Shown: positions 22,747 to 34,496, numbered from the stretch's first letter. The stretch: DNA of 64,000 nt from Achatina immaculata (GCA_009760885.1 CM019713.1:5772996-5836995); one strand, 5' to 3'. Notes: generated by a model not told the origin, from the sequence alone. Made by a program: numbers and translations.

Positions 22747-23335
22747 CTGAAAGGGGGAGAGAGGAAAAAAAAGTCAAACCATTCTTTTAATCGGCAGAAA
22801 TCGCGTATCATTTTATTGCAAACCAATATCAACACGCGATGGGAAAAATAGAGGAAATTAAGAACCAGGAAAATGCAAATTCCATCAGCGTAAAGGGCTA
22901 ACCTTTCCCTCCACACACTCCAAAACATTCACAAAACGCGCGCAACATTAACTTTTCAAAAACAAAATAAGATTCTTTCGTTAATTTATTGCGTGCTTGT
23001 TTAAAAAAAATCAGTTCTGGAAAACAGTCGCCACAATTGTTGAGAGAACGCGTAGTGAAAAAAGAATGATATGATAAATTGAGGCTGTTGTTTTACGAGT
23101 TCAATGTATTTTTACTGTGAACAATAAGAACGGTTTCTGGGATAGATAAAGATAAGCAACCTGAGATAAGCAAACTATTTGTAGAACTGAAAATTCAAAA
23201 TCAATAAAATGGAGATCGTAGGAACTGATAAAAGGAATTAATTACACCTAAGACAAGAACATGCATTTTTTCTGTATCTATCGCCTTGATGGCAATTTAT
23301 ATTTCTCTCTTTCTTCATTTCCTTTCCATTTTCTC

Positions 23336-23336
<1 letters not shown>

Positions 23337-23433
<97 letters not shown>

Positions 23434-23472
23434 GTCTCTGTCTGTCCGTCCGTCCGTCCGTCCGTCCGTCCA
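23337..23472. repeat. (CTAT)n grading into (CTGT) and (CCGT)n
   Basis: About 23 CTAT copies are followed by CTGT and then seven CCGT copies. The interruptions look like stepwise point change and spread within one array. Confidence 0.97.
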
Positions 23473-23608
23473 TATCAGCGAAGCAATCCTGTCTTCAGGT
23501 TAGCCACTGCAACCCACTGTCAATTCCATACGACGCTCGTGTTTCGACATCTTCACATCATCAGCTGCTACAAAGAACAACAGAAAAGCTGATATACTAT
23601 ACACATAC

Positions 23609-23611
<3 letters not shown>

Positions 23612-23651
<40 letters not shown>
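23612..23651. repeat. (GA)n microsatellite
   Basis: Near-perfect AG run 65 bp from the donor of the exon at 23718-23815. Confidence 0.95.
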
Positions 23652-23653
<2 letters not shown>

Positions 23654-23717
23654 CAGACTTACAGAAAAGTGGAAAGCGGTAGAAAGATAAGAATGACAAA
23701 GAAAGAAACACACTCAC

Positions 23718-23815
23718 CGCCGTCTGTATTCCGGCCAGTTTGTCGTTGAGATCAAACAGAAGTCTGGACTTGTCATTATGCGGCTGAACATACAGGAACC
23801 CATGATATGTATCCA
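23718..23815 (-). CDS. Host gene, second exon seen
   Basis: This 98-bp exon has an acceptor ctctttccctgcag and a donor gtgagtgtg. It begins with two bases that complete the Met codon shared with the exon at 60819-60905 and ends in phase 0. The coded segment runs MDTYHGFLYVQ to KLAGIQTA and looks like a globular domain, with alternating hydrophobic and charged residues. The next exon, 971 bp away, begins in phase 0, so the join is exact. The coding base composition contrasts with the AT-rich and simple-repeat surroundings, which supports a real exon. The function is unknown. I considered a transposon fragment, but no repeat copy occurs elsewhere in the window and both splice sites are clean. 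Confidence 0.72.
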
Positions 23816-24088
23816 CTGCAGGGAAAGAGAGTGAGAGAGAAAGAGATTATTCCATGCTCTTAACTACACAGAGCACTCTGGTTATCTCTAACATTCACAC
23901 TGTTAACGCACTGGCTAATTCCATGCAAAAGACAGAAAACGAAGCACTAAATAAATGAAAATGAAAACGAGAAATAATGAAAAACACTAGAACTAAACAG
24001 TTAAAATATTTCGGTCATATCAAGAAAGTGAAAGTAAAAGGAAAAAAAAAGAGCAAGAGGACGACAACAACGATATACAAGTAGACTA

Positions 24089-25862
24089 GTGGACAACATA
24101 AAATGTTTGGACATTAAAAATCACTTGAAATGTGTGAAACATAAGGCAAGCCTAGTAGCAGCGGCAGGAACTTCCTCAAATATGTTCTCATATTTTAAAG
24201 GGACCGATTTAAGTGACAAAGAATTTTTAATAGCTTCTAAAGAAGCAGCTTTTGCATTTCATGTTGCTATTCACAATCCCAGCTTTAAGTCAGCCGATTG
24301 TTCATCTAAACTGATTTCGAAGCTCTTTGAAACAAAGTTTAGACTAGCCAGAACAAAATCTGAAGCTGCCATTGTTAATGTGATTCAGCCACCGTTGTTT
24401 CAGCAGCTTTGCCAAGATTTAAATAAACAAATTTTGTGATGGTATCAGTAGATTCTTCCAACAGGAGCGAAATTAAAACTCTGCCAATTGTTGTGCGGTA
24501 TTTTGTACCAGATTGTGGCGTAAAAGTTAAACTTTTAGACTTTCAATCAGTTCTCGCTGAAACTGTAGAAATACTGACAAACCATTTAATGTCAGTTATA
24601 CTCATAACTCATAATATAGCAAAATAAAATTCTTGGATTTTGTGGAGATAATTGAAATACTAATGTTGATGGTGTTAAACGTAGAGGAAAAAACAACATT
24701 CATAGTAGATTGAAGAAGGAAACGTAGAGGAGAAAACAATATTCACAGCAGGTTGAAGAAGGAACTAGGAAGAAATATTGTTGCCATTGGTTGCGGCACA
24801 CAACTGCCTTCAAACTGCAGTTGATGTTCTACCTACTGAAATAGAAGCTTTAGTGGTCAACATTTATAAATATTTCCACATTTATACGGTTCGAGTCACT
24901 CAACTAAAAGAGTTCTGTGAATTTGCAGATTATAAAAATGTTCTTCAACATGGCAACACTCGTTTTCTTTCGCTACCTCCAGCTATCGAAAGAATACTTG
25001 AAATCTACGAAGGACTGAAATCTTATTTTATTTCACAAGAACACTGTTTAGTGATGATAAAACAGTTTTTTTATAAAGACTGGGGTGAAATGTATTTGTA
25101 CTTTGTGCAAGGGCAACTCAAATTGTTTAGCAAAGCTATCTTGATTATGGAAAGTACAAAAGCGAGTGCAACTGATATCGTCAGTGAACTTGGAAAATTA
25201 AAAACAAACCTTGAGGAAAAGTGTGATAATAAATTTATGCCTGAAGAAGCAAAAAAAAAAAAAAGTTTTAGAATATCAGAAAATAATGGAAGTATTAATA
25301 CCAATACAATCATACAAGAGTTTACAGCATTTTATAACAGATGTCTTTCTTACATTGAGCTATGGGAAACAGTTTTGGTGGAGCAGAATCTTTTACTTGG
25401 ATAAACAACAATGAACTAACATGGTCTGAAATTGAAGCTTCAGGTGAAAAAAATTAATGAAGCTGTTGCAAATAATACAATAAACATGGATCAACTGTTT
25501 GATGAAATAGTGATTACAAAAGCTTTTTGATCAGCAAACTATGACATTTGGAAAAATACTAGTTGTGAATAAAAACGGATACAACTTTTCAATCATTAAA
25601 AAAAAATAACATTTCATTGCCCAATCTTGTTCGAATTATAGAATACATTTTCAGCCTGCCATGCACCTCTACACCAGTGGAAAGAGTATTCTCAATAATG
25701 AATATCACATGGTCTGAAGAAAGAGCTAGAACGGCTGAATCAACCGTCAAAGCTTTACTACGCTGCAAAATTAACAGTGAACTAAATTGTAGTGAATTTT
25801 TCGATGCCATTAAAAATAACAAAGAATTTTTACAAAAAGCTCACACTAGTGATAAATATTAA
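24089..25862 (+). pseudogene. Decayed hAT transposase
   Basis: Consecutive pieces in shifting frames follow the order of a hAT-family transposase of the type found in many animal genomes. They are MFSYFKGTDLSDKEFLIASK with SKLISKLFETKFRLARTKSE (24180-24430), LPIVVRYFVPDCGVKVKLLD (24480-24600), a central part VAAHNCLQTAVDVLPTEIEA and NVLQHGNTRFLSLPPAIERI (24780-25404), and the C-terminal dimerisation region LPCTSTPVERVFSIMN (25650-25862). Stops lie at 24437 and 24625. A 43-bp tandem duplication (24677-24719 and 24720-24762) shifts the frame, and an indel occurs after 25404. No BED finger or ends with 8-bp duplication were found. The copy is not functional. Confidence 0.85.
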
Positions 25863-26016
25863 TAACTTATTAATAATAAGGTATGTTCAGTTGAGTTATT
25901 AAAATTGCTTTTAACTCATTGTTGTTCTTTTAAAAACAACTTTATTTAACCTTTTCAATCACAGGAACTTATCCTAGTTGGCTTTATTTTCTGTTGTGAG
26001 TATTTTTTTCAAAATT

Positions 26017-26152
26017 ATCCTGGTTTGAGAAAAAGAATATTATGATAAGGGTCCCGGTTTGAGAAAAAAAAATATTATGATAAGCGTCTGTGTGAGAAAA
26101 AATGTTATGGTAGGCATCCTGGTTTGAGAAACAATATTATGGTAAGCCTATG
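26017..26152. repeat. Degenerate tandem repeat, about 34-37 bp, four copies
   Basis: Units run CCTGGTTTGAGAAAAA.AATA and then TTATGATAAG. It lies just downstream of the hAT pseudogene and may be its subterminal region. Confidence 0.75.
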
Positions 26153-26214
26153 TATAGGAAGAGTTTTGACAAATAAGACTCGCGCACGATAAAGTGATAG
26201 ATACATCTAAACAT

Positions 26215-26310
26215 TTTGGAGATGTGAAATGTCTGAGTGGACAGCGCGTTGGCCTCTCGTGGCTAGACAGCTGTTCGTCCTGCAGGAGTCCATGGTTTGA
26301 ATCCTGGTCA
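26215..26310 (+). mobile_element. SINE-3: isolated tRNA-like head
   Basis: GTCTGAGTGGACAGCGCG fits an A box and ATGGTTTGAATCCTGG a B box, with a long gap between them as in Leu/Ser-type tRNAs. The acceptor stem cannot be closed, so it is not a tRNA gene. Confidence 0.5.
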
Positions 26311-26331
26311 TTATAATATTACAATCCCTCT

Positions 26332-26618
26332 CAAGTCTGTAGGTAAACGATAAAATCCCCGTTTCCATACCATCAAGGCATATTGGGGAATACGGTGTTT
26401 GGCCCATATTTCCAAGATCATCGGCACGTGAAAGTCTAATGTGGTTAGTGTCAAGCCTGGTCGCATTTACCTTTCCAGATTTCTCTGGTACCCACTTTTA
26501 GAGGCTGGATGAACCCCGGGACCCTTTTAAAAAAATCCTCACTGCTGAGACTTGAACCCGGTACCATCGGATTAGCAGACCGAGCGTCTAACCACTCAGC
26601 CGACCAGGCAGTCTGAAG
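26332..26618 (-). mobile_element. SINE-2 copy, minus strand
   Basis: It reads in reverse GGCTGAGTGGTTAGACGCTC, CGGGTTCAAGTCTCAGCAG, GGTCCCGGGGTTCATCC, then GGGTACCAGAGAAATCTGG and the 3' part with CACGTGCCGATGATCTTGG and AAACGGGGATTTTA. Confidence 0.85.
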
Positions 26619-26673
26619 TCTCAAGTGCCTTGTAGTTTTTTTCACTGTTAACCACACACGGCCGTGCTCTGTT

Positions 26674-26692
26674 ACATCTCTCTCTCTCTCTA

Positions 26693-26725
<33 letters not shown>

Positions 26726-26726
26726 A

Positions 26727-26769
<43 letters not shown>

Positions 26770-26770
26770 A

Positions 26771-26805
<35 letters not shown>

Positions 26806-26810
26806 CTCTA

Positions 26811-26841
<31 letters not shown>

Positions 26842-26872
26842 CTCTATCTCTCTCTCTATCTCTCTCTCTCTG
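26674..26872. repeat. (CT)n/(CTAT) microsatellite continuous with a LINE D tail
   Basis: About 200 bp of CTCTCTCTAT-type repeat directly abutting CTGAACCTTAAG, the reverse complement of the LINE D 3' end. Confidence 0.95.
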
Positions 26873-27225
26873 AACCTTAAGTACTCATGGCACATGGGGC
26901 TTCCGCAAGGGTTTTCCACAAATGCCTGTCCTTCGCCTTTTTTTCTGCTCTTGTCCAGGTGAGCCCTCTATTGATCAACATCCTTTCTGTTGTTCTTCTC
27001 CATGTCTCTTTTGGTCTACCCTTACTTCTGTTCCCCTGTGGTGTCCATCTTATTGCTAATTTTGGTAGTGAGTTGTCAGTCATTTGGAGCACATGTCCCA
27101 ACCATCGCCAGCGTCTTTCCTCAGTAACTGCTGTCAGTGGCTTCATCTGCATTTCTGCCAACAAGATGTTATTATCTTATGGTGTTTGGCCAAAATATTT
27201 TTCTAATTCTTCGTAAACATTTAGT
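26873..27225 (-). mobile_element. LINE D 3' fragment
   Basis: It codes on the minus strand MQMKPLTAVTEERRWRWLGH, then QMTDNSLPKLAIRW, TPQGNRSKGRPKETW and WKTLAEAPCAMST. It is open for 95 codons. The WLGHV and GRPKETW motifs are the usual C-terminal end of LINE ORF2. Confidence 0.92.
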
Positions 27226-27512
27226 CTGGATAGATGGCCAGCACATAATGTTCAGTTTCTCAAAATGTTTAGGTACAAGTCAGTGAAAGAAATTTAAGAA
27301 TATTCATAAGTTATTCATAATTATAACAAATACTTAAACGTGTGACCGAATAAAGTTCTTGTTAACACAAATTTGGCAGAAAAAAATTAGGTAAATGGAT
27401 CGTCTGAGGAAATATAAACTGAAACCAGCTTAAAAGACGAACGACATCACAGTTTGACGGGCCCAGTTAACTTCGCTAAGGAAAAACAAAACAAAACGAA
27501 AATGATCTACAC

Positions 27513-27920
27513 CAGGGGCTGGCAACTTATAGGCCCCCGGGTCGTACATCACTGATTATGATGTCATTATTACGTAATATCGCATAAGTGAAATGCTTAT
27601 TATTCATAGCTGTACAATTTATTATTGTGCAGCTTTTGTATTAATATTATTAATATATATATATATTATATATATATATTGTACATCTTTTGTAATACTT
27701 GTAATATTTTTTAATAATAATAATACGCTCATTTATTGGCAGTACATATGATTGTGGCCATGGGCCACCAACATAGATGGGATCCGGCCACTATGTAGAA
27801 AAAGGTTGTTGATCGAGTTACTATTATTAACAACAACAACAACAACAACAACAACAAAAAGGCAACGGTTACGCTCCTTTTTGATTTCCATGCCTTTGAT
27901 AGGATGGTTGTTGACCCTTG
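27513..27920. mobile_element. hAT-type non-autonomous element, 408 bp, with 8-bp duplication
   Basis: ATCTACAC flanks it exactly at 27505-27512 and 27921-27928. The ends are CAGGGGCTGGCAACTTATAG and, in reverse, CAAGGGTCAACAACCATCC, imperfect inverted repeats of hAT type. No transposase inside. It carries an AT run (27652-27680) and (AAC)n at 27829-27856. Confidence 0.88.
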
Positions 27921-27928
27921 ATCTACAC

Positions 27929-29020
27929 TGTAAAAGAAGTGATGATTGGTCCATCATCAATCGCAAATGCTGATCAAATTCTACGGCGATGTCGACAATA
28001 TAAGGCGGACTGCCGCAATATTCCGGGAAATCCAGGTTGATGTCCGAGAGAAATTTCAGAGAATAACATCTACTTTGTTACATTCTGTGGTGAAACTATT
28101 AATAGTCTTCTCTCTCCGTTTATGCTTTGAAATAACGAAGGGACACTCCTGCCTATAGTAGGGTCGTTTGTCTTCCAGATCATCATCGACCTTTCTTCTA
28201 TCATCTTCTTCTTTCTTATCTCCTCCCTCGAAAAAAAGCCCCAGATAATCTTGATGATAAAATAAACACGATGTACATGTTTTCACTTGATACGTGTACA
28301 GTCCTATCTAGTGGATGAACATGCGATGATTCATACTGTAAGTAGTGACAGTAAAATACAATAACATCTAAACAAACAAGAACTTCACACTGATTTTGAC
28401 GGCGACTTATACATGACTTGCACATTCAAGAACATGTCCAAGCATAAGACCAACTCCATGATTTCACATATATTACTCCCTGTATACGCGTGAACTCGTT
28501 CTCACACTCGCGTAAACAGATAAAAAAAAACATTGCATACACAGCACATCCACACGTCCATCCTCTAACTTCCACACGGCCGTTTTCCGTCCAAAATTCT
28601 CACCAGAAACCCCATCTCGTGACCAAGTTCAATAACAACTCAGTCACATGATCAAGTGACCAACGTTCACATCGTCACTTGCTTAAACGCGAATTGTACT
28701 GTAGCAAGGCGTGAACAGCATTGGTATACCCGAGTATAGTTTGGTAACCATTGTCTCAACAGAAGACCTTCAAAGCAACTGGTTATTGATACTGAATCTA
28801 TTTATAAATGTTCAGTGATACAAAATGTGATATCTTGTTTCAAGATTACGCGTTGAACAAACTCCACAAAGAGCAGCACTGTTTTTTTTTAAAATCATTC
28901 CTTTACTGTTGTAGTGTCTAAACCCTGAAATGTTCTTCCTCGGGCAATCTTGCTCAAAATTTTTTTTCTTTGTTACCTATTTCCATTCGTACATCGGGTA
29001 AGCTAATCAAGAACGCATAG
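27929..29020. other. Intronic DNA, nothing recognised
   Basis: Short frames only, no family match. Confidence 0.5.
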
Positions 29021-29023
29021 ATA

Positions 29024-29365
29024 GCTCTCTCTTTCTCTCTATCTCTCTCTGAACCTTAAGTGACCAGGGCACATGGGGCTTCCGCAAGGGTTTTCCACAA
29101 ATGCATGTCCTTTGCCTTTTTTTCTGCTCTTGCCCAGGTGAGCCCTCTATTGCTCAACATCCTTTCTGTTGTTCTTCTCCATGTCTCTTTTGGTCTACCC
29201 TTACTTCTGTTCCCCTGTGGTGTCCATCTTAGTGCTATTTTTGGTAGTGAGTTCTCAGTCAATCGGAGCACATGTCCCAACCATCGCCAGCGTCTTTCCT
29301 CAATAATTGTTGTCAGTGGCTTCATCTGCATTTCTGCCAATAAGATGTTATTTCTTATGGTGTTT
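29024..29365 (-). mobile_element. LINE D 3' fragment with (CT)n tail
   Basis: It has the same 94-codon terminal peptide as the copy at 26873-27225 (RWRWLGHVLRLTENSLPK, ARAEKKAKDMHLWKTLAEAP) and the tail CTCTCTCT at 29024-29050. The two copies differ by a modest number of substitutions and no indels in the shared frame. Confidence 0.92.
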
Positions 29366-29847
29366 GGCGTAGATAGCTAGCTACATGTAAATATTATCGA
29401 GGCAAAAAACTGGAATACGGTGTTGTATTTTCACTGATATATCGACATAATAGATAGGAATGTGGTCAGTTTCATCTTACGGTTGAAACTTTGTCCTCAG
29501 GTCCAAGAGGTGTCAGGCATCCCCGCGGGATTGACTGTGCGCCTTCATTATGAAATACGGGTATACACCAATCCTGAATGTTGGTTTTTGTATATCGTTT
29601 AAAAAGAAAGGTGGTGTAAATATCGCCTGGAGTATCGGCTTTATTATGTCAGTCATTGTTTTTCTTCCAGCGGTTAAGTTTAACCACCTACCCACAAGCC
29701 TGTACTCTCTGATAAGACCTGTGAGTCCAGAATCTACTCGCAGGAAAACATTATGGACGGAAAACTGGGTTAGTCTAATGAGAGCTGAATTTATTATGAA
29801 GGCCGAACATCTGCTTGTTAAATAGCCGAGTATATAAAAGTAGAAGA

Positions 29848-29879
29848 ATGAATGAATGAATGAATGAATGAATGAATGC
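29848..29879. repeat. (GAAT)n microsatellite
   Basis: Seven to eight perfect units. It resembles the tail of some LINE A copies, but no LINE A sequence is attached. Confidence 0.95.
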
Positions 29880-30135
29880 CCGTCCCCTGTCCAATGCCCG
29901 AGTCGTGTACAGTTCAAAATTTCAGATATTATTTCATTTCCTTCTTTTATGGAGTTTTTTTCCACGGTAGAGCTCGCGTCGATATTTTTTTCTTGTCGCC
30001 ACTTGTTTTCATAAACTTCCTTCGGGGTTCTACCCCACTTGGATCCCAGACAACATCATCAGAGACCCTCAAAAAGTAAAAGTGTTTTCTACATGGCTCT
30101 GATGACCCGTGTCTGGATTCTATGACCTTCATCAG
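29880..30135. other. Non-coding DNA with a weak inverted repeat
   Basis: TCCAGACAACATCATCAGAG near 30046 and a near-complement ending GTGTCTGGA near 30117 could form a 65-bp imperfect foldback. It may be the interior of the hAT-like element whose end lies at 30169. Confidence 0.4.
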
Positions 30136-30169
30136 CGGGGCAGTGTAGCGCCCAGTTTAAGAACCACTG
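30136..30169. mobile_element. Single hAT-type terminus
   Basis: The reverse complement CAGTGGTTCTTAAACTGGGC is a typical hAT end. I found no partner end or duplication. Confidence 0.5.
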
Positions 30170-31133
30170 ATTCAAATTATCCAATGAGCTGACAGCAGAT
30201 AGTCAGATCTTCGAAACATGCTCATTACACCCACGTGGTTAAAACACTCGACATTTCATCCAGCTCTCTGATCTCCGTGTTTGTCTCTCGTTATTTCCAT
30301 CCGCCCAGTAATCTGAGCTTACGCTGAGACCATCTTTTAACTCCAGGTAACCTATCATCATCTTCCTTCCAGCTGCTACCCTTAAGAGCCCCACTTTTGT
30401 CAGATGCTCCCCGCATGTTCTTTCCCCCGTGCATGTTTAATCTGACGCTGCTGTTCTGTGTTATTTAGTGCCGCTGTGGAGTGATTCCTTAAATTCAAAG
30501 CCGAGATCTTATTTTCCTTGTGTCCTATTTCTTATCGTGGTCCTCCTGTTTTGTTATACCTTTCTTTATGTTTACCCAAATGTTGGCTTGCATCATGTGA
30601 CCATCTATTATGTTTGTTATTTTCTTGGCTCCTGAACCGTTTTATCAATGTTTTCTTCCATTCTTTTTTTCCCTACCTATTTCCTATGTACAGATAAGTA
30701 AAATGACGACTGCGTGTATAACTGGTTCTACACAAGAAGGATGCCAAAAAGAGCTCAATGATTCAATTTACTTCATTTATTTTTCGTGGTTTTAATCTTT
30801 CGTGTAGTTTTTGTATATGTTCATTGAAGAAGCCATTTGCGAAATATTGGATTGTTGTATGTATTCATTTATTGGTGCTAATCTTATATAATGCCGCTCT
30901 CTCCTTCCTGTCTACTTTTCTCACTCTTTCTATCGTTCCGTAAGAATAAATCATACGCCTCTGTCTGCCTTTCAGTAGAAAACCTTTCGTGCTGTTAAGG
31001 AAGATTACTAAATATGTAGTTCATTCTAATTCATGTTGTTTCGGAGTGTTTACTTTTAAATCGGATCCACAAGCGAAAACCAAACTGGTCCTTATTTTTG
31101 TTTGTTTGTTTGTTGTTGTCTAGTTTTCTATAA
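30170..31133. other. Intronic DNA, nothing recognised
   Basis: Pyrimidine-rich, with only short hydrophobic frames and no splice support. Confidence 0.5.
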
Positions 31134-31135
31134 TA

Positions 31136-31903
31136 CGAAGGTCATACCGAAAGTAGTCAACAATTTTTTTTAATCAGAATTTATAGATAGAGAAAATATA
31201 AATGTATCACCTTAACCTGCATCCTTTACACGTCACGTAGAGGTCACATGACGTCACCATCATGTGTCAGGTGACCACGTGGAGCATAAATAAAGTGACA
31301 GATGAAGAAGTTTCGTTTCGTCAAAGTGCTGTTATTGAGTTCCTCGTTAAAGAGGGCATCCTCGCTGCTGAAATTCGCCAAAGACTTCATCTTGCTTATG
31401 GAGATGTGTGTATGGATGCTAGCAGTGTTAGAAGGTGGGTGAAACATTTCAAAGATGGAAACACGAGCATCCAAGATATGCTTCGCATCGGTCGCCCTCG
31501 AACTGCCTCCACTGAACGCACGTGGAAAGGGTTGATGACATCATTAAAGAAGACAGACGTGTCACAGTTTCTGAAATCGCTGTAAATCTTGGAATATGAC
31601 ACAATGCAGTACAGGAAACGACTGAAACCCTAGGTTATAGAAAAGTTTGTGCCCGCTGGGTCTCACAGGAGAGAACGTCCAGAAAGCAGTGCGTCTGTGC
31701 CGTCGGTCAGCTGGAACGGAATTCTAGCGGGAGGGTATTTTCAAACTTGCAGAGCGATGGGAAAAATGTGTGCAAAGAAATGGAGATTATGTTGAAAAGT
31801 GAAGAAAAGGATGCAGAATAATTTGATACATTTATATTTTCTCTAGTTATAACTTCTGATTTTTAAAACATGTTTGCTCACAACTTTCGGTATCACCATT
31901 GCA
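31136..31903 (+). pseudogene. Mariner-like transposon, internally deleted
   Basis: TA pairs flank it (31134-31135 and 31904-31905). Inverted ends share ATACCGAAAG and, further in, AGAAAATATAAATGTATCA (31191-31209 and its complement at 31828-31846), about 70-90 bp each. The frame 31262-31585 gives the mariner N-terminal helix-turn-helix region: RQSAVIEFLVKEGILAAEIR, then SSVRRWVKHFKDG and GRPRTAS. C-terminal scraps (AERWEKCVQRNGDYVEK-like, in shifted frame) reach 31800. At 768 bp against a usual 1.3 kb, the central catalytic part is gone. Transposase coding is broken by shifts and stops. Confidence 0.85.
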
Positions 31904-32094
31904 TATTTCCGATGAAATTGTTTTTCAAATGAATAAAACAAAAGGCATGGCCGTGTCGCACCACAGGGGCATCTATGAATATGTTGCTGGCGCATACACT
32001 TCCGTCGACTTGTTTCCTTGCATTATGATCAACATTATGCGGGCTATTCTTCTCCAGCTCCACAAGAGGCAGTGTGCCCATTACTTCACCCCGT

Positions 32095-32190
32095 AGACTA
32101 GGGCGCTTTCTGCCGGACTTAAACCACCCATCTCCGCATGGGAATCGTGCGCGCTAACCACTTCGCTATTCAAGTACTTGATAAACAATG
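32095..32190 (-). mobile_element. SINE-1 head fragment
   Basis: In reverse: GCGAAGTGGTTAGCGCGC, then GGTTTAAGTCCGGC as a decayed B box. It has lost its body. Confidence 0.6.
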
Positions 32191-32235
32191 ACGCAGTTTT
32201 TTTTAATAACCACTTGGCATTCATAGACTCATAGC

Positions 32236-32575
32236 TAACATTCTGGCGTCAGGGTTGACTAACCACAGCTGATCAAGACCCTGTCCCATCTCTCAGTTGG
32301 TACTCCCTGATGCAGGCCTTGTCTGATAAACGAGGAAGGGATCATCACAGCAGATGGTGGTGGAGTCTGCTATAGAAGTACTGCACGCCTTCTGCGTTTT
32401 TTTTAAAATCTCCAGTCAGGGACTAAAAATAGCCCCCATGACCCGCTCTCAATCAGACACGATGTTGTGCCTCAGCATCCCCTCAGCATCGGCTGCAAGG
32501 AAGCCAGCTCGCGGTTTCAGGGAGACTGAAGAAGAGGACGACGACGACGACGACAACGACGACGAAGAGACTTGA
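32236..32575 (+). repeat. Dispersed repeat R4 with (GAC)n end
   Basis: R4 blocks TGACTAACCACAGCTGATCA, CTCAGTTGGTACTCCC and GGTGGTGGAGTCTGCTATAG are followed by a GAC/GAA microsatellite at 32524-32572. Confidence 0.7.
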
Positions 32576-34040
32576 TAACCACTACAGAGAATTTTTATTA
32601 TCATGTTAAGGAATATTTACACTATCTTTGTAAGTTACACGGTGAAGCACTGAACTTGTCCTATTCAGTGGAAGTTTTGCTTGCATAGACTACACGGGCA
32701 AACGCAAGGGGCACTGGAGGAAGTGTGGAAATGATATCCTTGAGTGATGTTGAAAGTTTTCTATTTGTTCCGCCTTATTTTCATAAAAGCCAAGGAAGAA
32801 ATACAAGATCATTAAAAACAATAAGCAACTGATAGCATCATATTCTCTATGTTTCACTTTTTAAAAAATGTATGTGTGTGTGTCTGAGAGAGAGAGAGAG
32901 AGAGAAAACGAAGTGTTAGTGATATTTGTAAGAAACGTAACGAAAGATGTGAATATTTCAGTTAGTAATCATTGTTTGCAGGTGGAGTTTTTTTGTCTTA
33001 GGGAGTGGGGTAGGTAAACAACAACAAAAGTACCCACGGAAAAGTTGTAAATGGCGTTTTATGTGTTAGTAAATTCCACAAAAATCGGTTCTTCTGTGAA
33101 TAAAAGTTTCCAGTTAAATCTTTCACAGTTTCTAATCCAAGTTTTGCATTGAGTCATTTCTACTGGCGGCTGATTGATCAGCATAGTTTCCCTGCATTAT
33201 ATTTAACGCGTTTTAAAAGTATACTCGTTGCATACTTACACATACATATTTTATATAGAATATGTTGAACTCTTAACCATTTTTGGCTTAGTAGAGCACA
33301 AAGTTATAATTTCCTTCACAAACATTTCCCATCATGCAAGCTACCCTCAGGACAAGAAAAAAACGAAAATGGCCGAGACGACCGGCTGGCAGATACCTTA
33401 ATGAGAGTTCATGTAAAGAGTGGAGAAGAGGACAGATACTAAATTATTCAAGACCTTGCAGTCAGTAACAACCATAAAATGTATAACGCCAAATATAAAT
33501 TTATAGCGCTGGATATAAATTTATGACAGTATGGTCGTATTACAGGCAGATGCCAATGTGGTCTCCTGATTAACAATTTGTCGTGCTGCAAGAGACATCA
33601 GTATACCCACATCTTGAATCTTGAATCCAGGAATTGGCATAATCGCGCTCGGCACACACCCATACATGCTCCACTCTCTATTTTAGTGACCACCGAAGGG
33701 TGTGGTACTTCAGTCAACTGTTGGTTCTGGCAAACCTCGAATTCCACCAGCCAGCCACCTGGATCTTCCTCTCTCCCCCCCCCCCTCCTCACTCTGTCTT
33801 TCATCCTCCGTAGATATATATTATCAACACAAGTCCTCTCTTCTTCTTGTCCCAGTTCCTCAGACACCAACTTTAGTATATCCTGTCTGTTCACAGGAAT
33901 CATTCCTGTTGCAACGTGATCGTCTACCTCACTGTCTCTCACTTCCGTATGGCCTGATCAATATATCCACCTCAGTCTGGGGACACTGGATTTCGGCACG
34001 AGTTGGGTTCATTCATGACGTAGCAAACCCCTCTCTGCTT
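32576..34040. other. Intronic DNA, nothing recognised
   Basis: It has a short (GA)n run at 32886-32906. Two overlapping 110-codon frames around 33578-33942 look accidental (opposite strands, no splice sites, no domain). Confidence 0.5.
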
Positions 34041-34041
34041 T

Positions 34042-34073
<32 letters not shown>

Positions 34074-34197
34074 ATATTATATATATATACATATATATAT
34101 CTCTGAACCTTAAGTGCCCAGGGCACATGGGGCTTCCGCAAGGGTTTTCCACAAATGCCTGTCCTTCGCCTTTTTTTCTGCTCTTGCCCAGGTGAGC

Positions 34198-34240
<43 letters not shown>
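34041..34240. repeat. (AT)n microsatellite split by a LINE D fragment
   Basis: TA runs at 34041-34100 and 34199-34239 flank a 97-bp minus-strand LINE D 3' end (34102-34198: CTGAACCTTAAGTGCCCAGG and onward). Confidence 0.92.
34102..34198 (-). mobile_element. LINE D 3' fragment, 97 bp, inside (AT)n
   Basis: It covers only the last 30 codons (GLTWARAEKKAKDRHLWKTL, then AEAPCALGT) and the TTAAGGTTCAG end. It is almost the same length as the nested copy at 56075-56169. Confidence 0.9.
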
Positions 34241-34241
<1 letters not shown>

Positions 34242-34496
34242 GAATACAAATCCACAAGAGATCCCTCTGGTATCTAATGAATATTACTAGAAATAGGGTC
34301 ATAGACGGGCCCCTCGTCATGTACTATTGGACTCTCTATCCAAACGTGGAGAGTATCTCTCATATACTAACATACTTTCATAAGGAAAGAACACTGCCAC
34401 CATCCCACCAAAACCCGGGCCCCAGGAGAATAACTTGGCTCTCTCCTCCTCCTCCTTCCCCTATCCCTCCCCCTACGCCTGGCTTGAATAGGAATG

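Noticed and set aside
23261..23690. Leu/Ser/Tyr-rich frames over CTAT and CT runs (also at 26664 and 62920)
   Set aside because: Direct translations of microsatellites.
33578..33942. Overlapping 113- and 114-codon frames on opposite strands
   Set aside because: No domain, splice sites or repeat relatives; opposite-strand overlap suggests compositional chance.
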